Assembly: GCA_905250125.1 (NCBI GenBank)
Contig: CAJNOL010001436.1
Location: 1 to 64,000, forward strand
Length of the DNA stretch: 64,000 bases
Reading direction: 5' to 3'
Source: Rotaria sordida
Lineage: Eukaryota; Rotifera; Eurotatoria; Philodinida; Philodinidae
Shown here: piece after piece, positions 12,572 to 22,003 of the stretch
Numbering within the stretch: position 1 is the stretch's first letter
How the letters are laid out: each line of letters begins with the position of its first letter
The notes under the pieces: generated by a model
Databases searched by the model: none
Told to the model about the DNA's origin: nothing
What the model saw: only the letters and a program-made list of their open reading frames with translations
Position numbers and translations under genes: made by a program

Positions 12572-15529
12572 TTATTGCCAATATGCAACAAATGTATATT
12601 CACCTGATACTACTCTAATTGACATTGTACCTGTTAACTCATTTTCACTCAAATCTTTCATTCCACGCACATCTTTTAATAATGTCAATTTATCATTCAT
12701 TCTTTCTCTCATCCAAATGACTTCATCATCACATATCAATGTCATACATCGTCCTTTCTTAATTAATGGATCGAATGAAACAATTGCATCGATATTAGTT
12801 GGTATAGAAATTGATAATATCACAATATTTACAGATATTCTTGACCATTCTACTCGAATTGATCCTTTGATAGTAACCACTTCAGCTTTTACATCAGTCA
12901 ATAAATCAGCATCATAAGACATACGAGGATAAATAGAAATGGTGCTAAGGGCATTTAATTCGATTCCTGCTAAATATCGATAAAACCATGAACCAATACT
13001 GTTAAACATATGATGATTTAATGATGCTCTTGCTCCTTGTGGTAATGTATTCCAAAGTTCCCATGTAGTTGTAGCATTCTGTATATCATTATGAAACATA
13101 TAGCCATAAGATGGATAAGATGTAGCTAACGCAAGTTTTAAGGCTAAATCATGATATCCTTCCTTTGAAAGAAGAGGATATAAAGGAGCAACGCTAACAA
13201 TACCTCCAGTAAAATGGCCAATTGTGGTAATATTGTTAACTAATAAATTGAGTACAGCTGTACGAAGTGATGTTGGAACGACATCAGGCAAAGCAAGTGC
13301 AAGTATATTCATTGCTTGACTTTCATCAACATAACCATTAACAGCTGTATTGTAGAAGACACGATGAAATTCATCGGCCAATCGTTGATATAATTGTGTG
13401 TATTTTTGTATAATATCAGTTTGATTAAGAATTTTACTCATATTAATAAATGTATAAACATCACGAAGGTAAGCATAAGAAGAAACTAACGAAGTATTAG
13501 ATGTTTCCTGAACTGTTGCCCAATCACCCCAATAATAATACATTTTAGCTAAGCCAGTCTTTTGATATTCTCTAGTTAAACAATCAATCCATGCTTGAAT
13601 ACCTCTATAATATTTTTCAATAATAGTAATATCACCTGTATGTTCATATAAATACCATGTAATTGTCACATATGCTGTACCCCAGTTAGGATCAGCCGGA
13701 CTAAAACCTACTGTAAATGGTACTGTATCACTTATTGCACCATCAGGCGATTGATTATCTGAAATCATCGTCAAAAAATTAAGATAAAAGTTAACATAAT
13801 CAAAATTAAATAATGTTTCATCAATACTAAGTCCAGCATCACCCATCCATCCACGGCGTTCATTTCGTTGTGGACAATCAGTTGGTAAAGACATTGAATT
13901 ACTCAATTGAGACCAAAGAATATTATGTTGAATTTGATTTAATATATCACTACTACTTGTAAAATTACCAATAAATTTTGTTTCACTATGTGCGTTATAA
14001 CATTCAATATTATCTTTATTAATATTATCATATCCATTTACTAATAAATATCGAAAACCATGATAAGTAAATAATGGTTCAAATGTTTCATTGCCTGTTC
14101 CATTTAAGATTACTGTATCCATTACAGCTATATTAGCTAAATTTTCGTAATATAAACCAGCAAAATCAATTCCATTTTGTCCAGTTGAATATCGAAATTC
14201 AGCATAGCGCAATTGAATGATAGTAGATTTTGAAGCATTAAGTGAAGATAATTTACACCAACCAGCGAAATTTTGACCAAGATCAAACACTTGTCCATTC
14301 ACTGAATCTTGTGAAATCGGTTTAAGTACACCACCATCAGTAAGACTAGCACCTTTTACTCCATCTACATTACCCAAACTACCTGATGTAGCAATATGTA
14401 GTGCATCAGGACCAATACGAATAGGATCCATGGATTGCAAAGATAATTGACCTCCAGCTGTAAAATTAACTGGTGATGATAATATGGAAGCATTTATCCA
14501 TAAGGAGTATTGATCAGTAAAATTGGCACATGACCAACATGAACGTGCAACTCGAAAATCCATAGTTGTACCCATGTATATGGAATCATAACGATGTTCA
14601 CTCTCTCGACCTAACCAAGATGAATCGGTAACAATAGACTGTTTTGTACCATCTATATATTGAATATTTAGTTGCATTAACACACGTGGTGAACCGTATT
14701 TTTCAGAAAGATCAGGACGTGCACCTGGACCAATAATCCATTGTTGACGATTGTACCAACCTTGACCTAAGACGATTCCAATACCTATAGAGCCAGTTGT
14801 GTTTAATACACTAGTTAAATCATATGAAACATAAAGTGTACGTTGTTGATATGTAGTCCATCCAACATCTAATCGTCGTGTCTTATCAATTAATTCTCCT
14901 TCAATATACAACTGATAATAACCAATACCACTGATGTAAGCAGTAGCTGATTGAATTGCGATTGATTGAATCGTAACAACAGTTCGTAATTGATTCATAT
15001 TGATATCATTACTGCCAATCCATTCGCCTGACCAGTCAGTCAATGAAAAGAGTGCAGTACGAAAATGAGTAGTATACCATTGACTTTCATATTGTGCAGT
15101 ATAATATTTGATAGTAACTGTGTAGCGTGTGTCAGATGTGAATGGTATACCTGCATAAACGATATGTGTGGATGAAGAGGAAAGTACATGACCACTGTCC
15201 CACATGAGTTGATTACTGATGAAAGTGGTAACGAGAATATGGTAGGATACTTGTTTTGTACCTCTTATCAAACGACCATCACTATCATATTCCTGAGCTA
15301 ACTGCCATGAAAAGTGTGGTGTTTGAACATCAATAACTATATCAGGATGAGTATCAACATCAATGTGTTGAATGCGTATATGATGAGGTACAATAACTGA
15401 AGATGAAAACGACGATGATGAGTTCGATGTATTAAAATGTTGAAAACAATGACTGTTGCTTTTGGCAACGAGCAACATAATAATTAATTGTAACAGTATA
15501 AAAGTAGAGTGAAATAAACGAACCTTCAT
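12572..15529 (-). CDS. Secreted GH78 alpha-L-rhamnosidase
   Basis: Uninterrupted 985-aa frame. It is predicted to cleave terminal alpha-L-rhamnose from plant or microbial glycosides and polysaccharides by an inverting mechanism. Residues 1-27 (MKVRLFHSTFILLQLIIMLL and on) are a signal peptide, so the enzyme should act in the gut lumen or a vesicle. Then come an N-terminal beta domain (IRIQHIDVDTHPDIVIDVQT; SGEWIGSND), a jelly-roll domain (ISGIGYYQLYIEGELID) and the six-hairpin catalytic domain with TDCPQRNERRGWMGDAG near residue 550. That motif is the family signature and holds the expected acid Glu. TTTWELWN followed by SLNHHMFNSIGSWFYRYLAG holds the likely base Glu. A C-terminal sandwich ends the protein. 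Length and domain order are normal for GH78. I start at 15529 because it gives the signal peptide; the frame is open further. The family is bacterial and fungal, and lack of introns suggests horizontal gain. Confidence 0.9.
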   Translation of the reverse strand: MKVRLFHSTFILLQLIIMLLVAKSNSHCFQHFNTSNSSSSFSSSVIVPHHIRIQHIDVDTHPDIVIDVQTPHFSWQLAQEYDSDGRLIRGTKQVSYHILVTTFISNQLMWDSGHVLSSSSTHIVYAGIPFTSDTRYTVTIKYYTAQYESQWYTTHFRTALFSLTDWSGEWIGSNDINMNQLRTVVTIQSIAIQSATAYISGIGYYQLYIEGELIDKTRRLDVGWTTYQQRTLYVSYDLTSVLNTTGSIGIGIVLGQGWYNRQQWIIGPGARPDLSEKYGSPRVLMQLNIQYIDGTKQSIVTDSSWLGRESEHRYDSIYMGTTMDFRVARSCWSCANFTDQYSLWINASILSSPVNFTAGGQLSLQSMDPIRIGPDALHIATSGSLGNVDGVKGASLTDGGVLKPISQDSVNGQVFDLGQNFAGWCKLSSLNASKSTIIQLRYAEFRYSTGQNGIDFAGLYYENLANIAVMDTVILNGTGNETFEPLFTYHGFRYLLVNGYDNINKDNIECYNAHSETKFIGNFTSSSDILNQIQHNILWSQLSNSMSLPTDCPQRNERRGWMGDAGLSIDETLFNFDYVNFYLNFLTMISDNQSPDGAISDTVPFTVGFSPADPNWGTAYVTITWYLYEHTGDITIIEKYYRGIQAWIDCLTREYQKTGLAKMYYYWGDWATVQETSNTSLVSSYAYLRDVYTFINMSKILNQTDIIQKYTQLYQRLADEFHRVFYNTAVNGYVDESQAMNILALALPDVVPTSLRTAVLNLLVNNITTIGHFTGGIVSVAPLYPLLSKEGYHDLALKLALATSYPSYGYMFHNDIQNATTTWELWNTLPQGARASLNHHMFNSIGSWFYRYLAGIELNALSTISIYPRMSYDADLLTDVKAEVVTIKGSIRVEWSRISVNIVILSISIPTNIDAIVSFDPLIKKGRCMTLICDDEVIWMRERMNDKLTLLKDVRGMKDLSENELTGTMSIRVVSGEYTFVAYWQ

Positions 15530-16244
15530 TTCACTGTTAACTAAATAGATAAACAAAATGTGAAGAGACAACAAATAGGACAGTGAAGATAGTATATAAC
15601 ACAAGATGAAAAAATAATAAAATTATCATCGTTGGTTATTCTTAATCTTTTTTCTAGGCAAACGCAATGCAAATACTAAACGTGTAGTACGAAAAAGAAA
15701 AGAAAAAATGCTTCATTAACAATGTCAACAGTCTTGACGAAACACATCTATTACTTGTAGGTAATGTACATAAAATAGTTTGTCCGTATCTAGAACCAAA
15801 CTGTTTGGTTACCGAATACCAATCTTGATTCGTAGCTACCATTTACTCGTGTCTAAGAATGAAAGAAAAGAACCAATTCCATAGTCTAAACATGCGTGGC
15901 GTTACTTGTAACATGAACATTGATCGCATCATTAGCAAGTTATTCTTTTGATCGTCTCTCAAATATATTCATGTTAATAATTCAATTGAGATGAATCCGA
16001 TTGTTCAATTATGCACAGCAATTATAGCAGATATCTGTATCATCGAACGAAAACATTTTGTCGCGGATTCCATCTAAAAATATTGCAGAGTTGAAGAACA
16101 ATAAATTGAATTCATTTTTAATATGGTTTGAAAACATAAGTTATATTGTATACATTATTCTTCTTCTTCATTGAGATGTTATTTTTGTTTTATCGATAGT
16201 TCTATATTTCAATAATGCATAGATAGTGAAGTTCTGTTAAAAAA
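15530..16244. other. 5' flank of the rhamnosidase gene, shared with 19.2-19.4 kb
   Basis: Contains a splice-acceptor-like TTTGCCTAG (minus strand, ending at 15654) 124 bases before the rhamnosidase ATG. Two blocks, 15600-15670 and 16171-16214, recur as reverse complement at about 19259-19310 and 19196-19238. About 500 bp between them (15680-16165) has no counterpart on the other side and looks like a later insertion, or sequence lost from the right arm. Confidence 0.6.
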
Positions 16245-16409
16245 AATATTATTTTATGACTAAACTAATAAAAATCAATAAAGTTGTAAACATGATAGTT
16301 TCTTATTCGATAGATGATCTCCGATCGAAACGATTAATAACTTCAATATTATTTCCATCAGTATCTCATCACAAAAGCAGCATAATAGAATCAGTGATGT
16401 TGTCGTTTA
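16245..16409 (-). pseudogene. 3' fragment of a VOC/glyoxalase-like gene
   Basis: Read on the minus strand, the segment matches codons about 98-153 of the intact VOC gene at 18532-18996. Shared blocks are ATTATGCTGCTTTTGTGAT, AATATTGAAG, AATCATTTCGAT-like, and the tail block TTTATTGATTTTTATTAGTT. The copy is shifted out of frame (a deletion after TTTGTGAT) and lacks the first two thirds of the gene. It is therefore a decayed paralog, in inverted orientation relative to the intact copy, and it lies upstream of the rhamnosidase gene just as the intact copy lies upstream of the rhamnosidase fragment. Confidence 0.8.
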
Positions 16410-18531
16410 GATATGCCCCGAATCCGAAGTTTCGAGTTTGACCTGAGTTCTGGATTTGATTTCGTGTTCAATTGATATGTACAAATGAGTTTGGCAATAA
16501 TAGAGGTATGCATACTCTTATCAATGTTGCCTTATTTTGTTCATTTGCTTTTCACCGTATCTGTTATAAAACATTCAGATACAGATTAAAAAGTTTTCTC
16601 TTATATCTGCCAAATGACTTCCTCTGCTGTTTGTTGTAGCTATGTTGATCGATTAAAGATATAGATACAATCTATTCTAATATTCTCTCTTAAATATATT
16701 ATGAATGGGTATCATAGTGAGTAGGATGTTGCAAGAAATCGCAGAATTGAAAAGCTAATTTTTCCTACCGAACCCAAACCCGAACCATTTGGTCTGTTCG
16801 ACCATCTACTGAACGTGAATAGTTCGGTCCGAACACCAAATCAGACTATTGGCTTGAATATAACCAATGTTGTTTGTATAGGTGCAGATGTTCAATGAGA
16901 TGAGACCTACAGATAGCTGAATGAGCTCAATTTGGTAGTAGTTGAAGAAGTATCAAGTACAGTAAGTGCGGCTGTTGATTACTTGCAACATAGTGGGCGT
17001 AGTATTGTATCATGTTGAAAAAGTATGGCTGCCAATGAGATACTCGAATGTGTTGTTGTGATTGCAGATGAGTAGCGTCAAATAATAAGTGCATGTGAAA
17101 CTGTCGACTTATTCTGGGCATTAAATGGTGGAGGCGATGACACTTATACTGTTGTACTTTCAGTTGCCCTAACAATTTTGTTGTCGCTATCCATCATTAC
17201 TGTTACATGTAAAATAACTATGCCTAATGAACTTCGGTATAAAAGATTGATGGAAGACTCAATTCGAATTTCACCTACGCTACAGAAATTCAGAAAAGCA
17301 TCGTACGACCATTACCTCCTGTATCTCTGTGAGAAAGAAGTGGGACAAGGTTCTGGTAGCTTAAAATGTACTTCTTAGAAATTCATAAAAAGCATCATAC
17401 GGATTTGAAGATTTCACTTCACATTTGGCGCATGGAAAGTTTTCGATTTTCTCAAAAATTCATTCTTTAATTATGTTCTTATGTACACCAACCTTTTCAA
17501 GGTGTTGACAGGCTCCAGAAAATTCGATAATAGTTCTAAAAATTATAAATATTAAGAAGTACAAAGTCTAGCTGTACTTGAACATAATTTTCTAATGAAT
17601 ACGACTGATGACAGAAAAGCCTACATGATATTTTTTGTAGTCCTCCATGATACAAATAAAAAAGCCTATTGGGCATGTACTTATTTCAAATAGCATAAGA
17701 ATTATAATGGAAAAATTTGAATTCTACCAAGGGTATCTATCCTAGTTCTGCTTAGTACACTGATCAAAGAGACTTTGTTATATCGAGAAATAGCGAATAT
17801 ATATTATCAATATTTTTTTCGAAAATTGTTAAATTTCATCTCTTTTCTAATATAATGTTTCAATAAGTTTTATAGAAAATCTAGTGTCAATCATAGTTCA
17901 AATGATAACGAAATGAAGACCTTTTTTTTTGGTATTCTCATTTTATCTTTCTTTTTCTTGTTACAAAACAAAGTTTATTCTGCCTCAATGATATATTATC
18001 AAATATATTTTAGTTCTTGCTATGACAAACAATATATGACGACACTATGTGTAATTGACTTTCTCAACAAGTTCTTTTTTTGGAGTATGAATTCGATGTG
18101 TAATTGTTATCAAGTGTGATATTCTGTGCTTCTTCTTCATTTGATAAGTAAGATAAAAAAAAAAAAACTAGCGAAAATAAGTTTCTGCTTGTGATAAAGA
18201 TGATATATATCTTAGATGAAATGGAGAAGAACATATTTTTCTTCCTTAGATTTAATCGTCTTTCGCTATGTACTAACACGTGTTTTGTTAGTGAATGCAT
18301 TTAAAAAGAAAATAAATCAATTTTAACCTTCAACATTCTTCATTTTCATATTTCTTCGACATTAGTGTTTTGATTACATGATTGTTAATATATATGTGCA
18401 ATATAATGTAGTATTATATTATGTATATGCGTATTAATAAAAATCCCAATTATTTATTTAAATATCGATTACATATTTGTTATTAGATCAAATTGATTAA
18501 TTTATTTCGATAAGGATTTCTTTTTTTAGAT
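16410..18531. other. central segment between the two inverted arms
   Basis: About 2.1 kb without a recognisable gene. It should contain the axis of the inverted duplication and the promoter of the VOC gene. A repeated GAACC/GTTCGG-rich patch lies near 16770-16840. Apart from a doubtful small frame at 17913-18119, I can support nothing coding. Confidence 0.4.
17913..18119 (+). CDS. possible small secreted Cys-containing peptide
   Basis: A 68-codon frame beginning with ATG in a purine-rich context (AACGAAATG). The first 24 residues (MKTFFFGILILSFFFLLQNK and on) look like a signal peptide ending in YSA. The remaining 44 residues contain four Cys. There is no recognised family. In AT-rich DNA a T-rich open frame can imitate a signal peptide by chance, so this is a weak call. 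Confidence 0.15.
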   Translation: MKTFFFGILILSFFFLLQNKVYSASMIYYQIYFSSCYDKQYMTTLCVIDFLNKFFFWSMNSMCNCYQV

Positions 18532-18996
18532 ATGTCGATTGATCATATTGCTATTAATACATTCGATTTTCCGAAAACAGTTTCATTCTATGATGCTATT
18601 CTATCTACGTTAGGTTATAGAAAGATACTTATCATTGAAGGTAACAAAGCAGTTGGTTTTGGTAAACGATTTCCATCGTTCTGGATCCATCCTACACATA
18701 TTTCAAATGAAGAAGGTTCTCGAATCGGTACTCATATTGCATTTGTGGCTAACTCTCGTAAACAAGTTGATGATTTCTATCGTATTGCATTGAAGAATGG
18801 TGCAAAAGATAATGGACCACCTGGAGTTCGTCCACAATATCATCGATTTTATTATGCTGCTTTTGTGATCGATGCTGATGGAAACAATATTGAAGCTGTT
18901 AATCATTTCGATTGGAGATTATTTATTGGATGGAAAATGATAATATCCACAAGTTTATTGATTTTTATTAGTTTAGCCATAAAAAAGTTTTTTTAA
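18532..18996 (+). CDS. VOC (glyoxalase-fold) protein with C-terminal membrane tail
   Basis: Single exon, 154 aa. The vicinal-oxygen-chelate fold is seen as two beta-alpha-beta-beta-beta halves: SIDHIAINTFDFPKTVSFYD with a candidate metal His at the start, GFGKRFPSFWIHPTH, then GTHIAFVANSRKQVDDFYRI with a second His, and FVIDADGNNIEAVNH with a candidate metal Glu near the end. Members include glyoxalase I, dioxygenases and isomerases, so the reaction cannot be named. Residues about 133-154 (GWKMIISTSLLIFISLAIKK) form a hydrophobic helix with basic end, which would tail-anchor the protein in a membrane; this is unusual for the family. A splice acceptor (TTTTTTTAG) ends two bases before the ATG, fixing the start. 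The closest styles are bacterial and fungal, so transfer is possible. A dead inverted copy lies at 16245-16409. Confidence 0.85.
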   Translation: MSIDHIAINTFDFPKTVSFYDAILSTLGYRKILIIEGNKAVGFGKRFPSFWIHPTHISNEEGSRIGTHIAFVANSRKQVDDFYRIALKNGAKDNGPPGVRPQYHRFYYAAFVIDADGNNIEAVNHFDWRLFIGWKMIISTSLLIFISLAIKKFF

Positions 18997-19195
18997 ACAA
19001 ATGTTATTTTTTTTTTGTTTTATTTCAACAGACTTCAAAAATATATCAAACTGATTTTAGACAAAATTTTTTTTACTTTGTAAATATTATATATTCTCTA
19101 ATTATTGTGATCTAAGTATTCTTATTCATTCGCAAGTATTCTATTTCATTTGAAACGAACGACAATAAGTCATCTTCATTAAGTTTGTCTTACTC

Positions 19196-19394
19196 AAATA
19201 TAGAACTATCAATAAAACAGAAATACTATCTCAGTGACGCATTAAAAGTAATGCTATGTGTTTGCCTAGAAAAAAGATCAAGAACAATCAGCAACCAAAA
19301 TTTCATGCTTTTTTTCATTTTGTCTTACATATTATTTTGATTGTGATATCTTTTGCCTTTTCACATTTCATTTATCCATTTAGTAAACAGTGAA
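19196..19394. other. rhamnosidase-upstream sequence, inverted copy
   Basis: Non-coding blocks here match, as reverse complement, the flank of the intact rhamnosidase gene. A run of about 43 bases at 19196-19238 (AATATAGAACTATC...) equals 16171-16214 with a few changes. TTTGCCTAGAAAAAAGAT near 19261 equals the acceptor region at about 15643-15660. This shows that the duplication included the 5' flank and not only coding DNA. Confidence 0.75.
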
Positions 19395-19572
19395 ATGATA
19401 GTTCGCTTATTTCCATATTACCACTATTGATCACTTAGTTGCTCGTTATCTTTATCCTTAATCGTTGTTCTTCGGCATGTATGCATTAAAAGAATCGGTG
19501 TTGATATTCATTCTGATATAGTTATTGATGTTCAAACACCGTATTTTCAATGACAACTAATATTGGGGGAAA
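19395..19572 (+). pseudogene. 5' fragment of a GH78 rhamnosidase gene
   Basis: Matches the first 60 or so codons of the intact rhamnosidase gene (minus strand, 15529 downward). It has the equivalent ATG at 19395 in the same AACAGTGAAATG context, GTTGCTCGTT in the signal-peptide region, and the 24-base block GATATAGTTATTGATGTTCA...ACC around 19516-19540. It has an early stop, internal deletions and a TGA in place of the conserved Trp codon, and homology ends near 19572. It is a dead and truncated paralog in the opposite orientation. Confidence 0.85.
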
Positions 19573-20090
19573 ACAATTAATTTAAATCCGTCACAGATTA
19601 AAATTAAATCATAAAAATCACTTAAAAGTATGTAACTTGCCATAAACCGCCGAAGTCATCAGAGTCGTAGAGAATCACTCAAATTCAATCTAAAATTTGT
19701 TAAAAATAACTATTTATAACTGCTAAAAATCGTTTGAACTCCATAGAAAATCACTAATTCCAATTCATAGACGGTTTTTTACAGTTTTGAAATGAATCAA
19801 GTTTGATGTGTTTTTTTATTTCACCAATAATTAAGAGCTAAATGTGTCCACAGAGCACGTTTTATCGCCCTCCTCTGCCCTACCCTATGATGAAGGACAA
19901 GACAGGGCAGGCCGCCCTGCAAAGTAAAACGAATATTTTAATATCTGGTTTTTAAATCAGGAGTCAAATTCCTTTTTGTTGATTCATTATTTAAAATACA
20001 AAATTTTGTTTTTCTCTTTGTACCAGTCGTTGTAATCGGTTAGTTCCGTTAATACATTCGAGGCTATGTGGCCCACCGGTGAGTCACACA
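19573..20090. other. spacer with a possible transposon-end relic
   Basis: About 500 bp, non-coding. Around 19850-19930 a GC-richer patch (ACAGAGCACG, then GGGCAGG and CCCTGC motifs) resembles in style the subterminal part of the hAT element at 43068-44291. I found no matching other end, so this is only a suggestion. Confidence 0.25.
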
Positions 20091-20594
20091 AGTAAGGCGG
20101 TCAATAGCTCATTTACTGCAGAAAAAATTGACGATCTCTGCCATAATTTGATCGAAGAGGCTAATTCTTCTGCTATTGATTAAGCAATCTTCATAGCTCA
20201 TATTCATAAGAGAGAGGTCGACAAAAACCGTTTTGAAGTACTACAATTGCCATAGACAAAGAAATGAAACGACACGATTCATGTTCTTGCGAATGTGTTA
20301 ACGAAAAAGAAACAGGAAGTGTTGAGATGTAAATCAGCAGATGATGATATTGATCGAATAATTTTTGTTTGTGTTTGTCGTATTGAAGTAAAAGAAGATG
20401 AGCAACAATTAGAAATATATGTTCATTGTTATGATTTTCTTTTTCTTTTTTTTTCTTTGTATTACTTCGATTGGACTGTACGTTCATTATATGAATATAA
20501 TAGTCTTAGATATCACTTGATAATGCCATCTGCATTGCTTATCTCATTCTTCGCATTTTTGAGACAAATCAAAGCACTCTTATTTTCAAAATAA
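20091..20594 (+). pseudogene. broken reading frame of unknown family
   Basis: One frame reads protein-like sequence across about 165 codons but carries stops at 20181, 20253 and 20265. Pieces include VNSSFTAEKIDDLCHNLIEE, IFIAHIHKREVDKNRFEVLQ, NDTIHVLANVLTKKKQEVLR and DIDRIIFVCVCRIEVKEDEQ. Frame retention with scattered stops is typical of a young pseudogene. I do not recognise a domain. The last third (after 20430) is T-rich and may be outside the former gene. Confidence 0.45.
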
Positions 20595-20753
20595 AAGTTA
20601 GTATGTGGAATTTTCAGGGCATGGAGATATCGTCCTGTCCTATGGACACTTCTGTTTTCAATCTTCTGATTCATTTCGCGACATTTATTTTTAACGATTT
20701 GATCAGTTTTTTTTAATGTGTATCAACACACCATTTTTTTTTCAATTTATTAA

Positions 20754-21794
20754 CCCTTTCCAGCCGACTACTAGAAGACAAGTAACAAAAAAGTCTTTTT
20801 ATGGATTTTCGTTGCTCCTAGACCATGGAGATAGGAAAAGTTTAGTTCTCAGAACCAATAAGTGCTTCGGCATCTAATGGCTTCATGTATCCATTTGGAT
20901 ACATCCGGCCACTAAGGGACAAAAGTTTTGAAAAAGTCATTTCTTTTTGTCCAGCAAAATTTGATATTTTATGGTTTTTCTTACATCTATATTTGTAGAT
21001 GAAATCACACGTTGTCTGTTTGTCGATGTTTTGCAGTCCAAAGCTTAAATATTTCTAGAATATTCCAAGATTCTGCAGTATAGTGCAATAGTAGCTCAAT
21101 TTTTTCCAAAAAGTTTTAGAAATTCAGAAACATTCTAAAGAGTTTCTGAACATTTTCTAGTGTTCCAAACTAGGCTATCACGAAATATTCAGCAACTCTC
21201 TACAATATTCCTGAATTTATAAAAATTATCGAAAAAAATTGAGCTACTATTGCACTATACTGCAGAATCTTAGAACATTCTAGAAATATTTAAGCTTTGG
21301 ACTGCAAAACATCGACAAACAGGCAACGTGTGATTTCATCTACAAATATAGATGTAAGAAAAACCATAAAATATCAAATTTTGCTGGACAAAAAGAAATG
21401 ACTTTTTCAAAATTCTTGCCCCTTAGTGGCCGGATGTATCCAAATGGATACATTCCCATTTTTTATTATTCGGATTTTTTAAATAATCCGTCTTAGTGAT
21501 CCAATAGACAGTAGGTCTATGAAGGAAAATTAACAACTGCTTGCTTCGAAGTTTGATTATTTAGAGACACGAGAAAAGGATTATTTCTATACGGACGCTA
21601 TTTTGGAGCATTTTGTACAGAGCCGGCCATTTTCTTAGTGAGTGTTGTTTCCTTCTTCTAAACACGTGAATGTGTGCTGAAATGTGTTAACTTATTTATC
21701 AAATCGTCAAAACATTTCATATCATCACTACAAGTTATTTCTTCGTAAAACATTGACTTCATGTATCCAAATGGATACATCCGGCTGTAAAGGG
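20754..21794. mobile_element. non-autonomous piggyBac-like element
   Basis: Flanked by TTAA on both sides (20750-20753 and 21795-21798), the exact target duplication of piggyBac transposons. Terminal inverted repeats are CCCTTTCCAGCCG at 20754-20766 and the complement of CCCTTTACAGCCG at 21782-21794 (12 of 13 identical). Inside, long inverted arms at about 20882-21130 and 21215-21455 fold on each other. A palindromic TGTATCCATTTGGATACA block, or its complement, occurs three times near the ends. There is no transposase frame, so it would have moved with an enzyme supplied elsewhere. Confidence 0.78.
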
Positions 21795-21798
21795 TTAA

Positions 21799-22003
21799 GA
21801 AGTTTATTAAGAATATCCGATAAAATAAAAATATGTTCAAACTTCGATGATAATTCATTAGGCATATCAGTCAATGAATTCAGTTCGGCTTGTGTCTTTT
21901 GTTTAAGTAACTGTGTATCAGACCAAATCTTCTTTAAAAAAAATAATAAAGTTCGAGCCAAGCGACCCACTTCAAGCCCTGCTGTAGATGTATACGATAC
22001 ATA
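21799..22003 (-). pseudogene. coding remnant beside the piggyBac-like insertion
   Basis: Minus-strand frame open for about 68 codons with good protein character: KKYVSYTSTAGLEVGRLART, LLFFLKKIWSDTQLLKQKTQ, AELNSLTDMPNELSSKFEHI and FILSDILNKLL, at which point the TTAA of the element begins. It looks like an amphipathic helical exon cut off by the insertion. No continuation is visible at the other side of the element (20749 downward meets a stop soon). Family unknown. Confidence 0.35.

Noticed and set aside
12572..15604. Longer rhamnosidase with an extra 25-residue N-terminus
   Set aside because: The upstream extension starts at no good ATG and adds a second hydrophobic stretch before the true signal peptide; the start at 15529 is also conserved in the dead copy at 19395.
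16927..17175. 82-codon minus-strand frame rich in His and Gln
   Set aside because: No recognisable domain, no plausible start and low-complexity composition; probably chance.
17387..17600. Partial repeat of 17270-17300
   Set aside because: Only a few short shared words (AAAGCATC, TACG); not enough for a repeat call.
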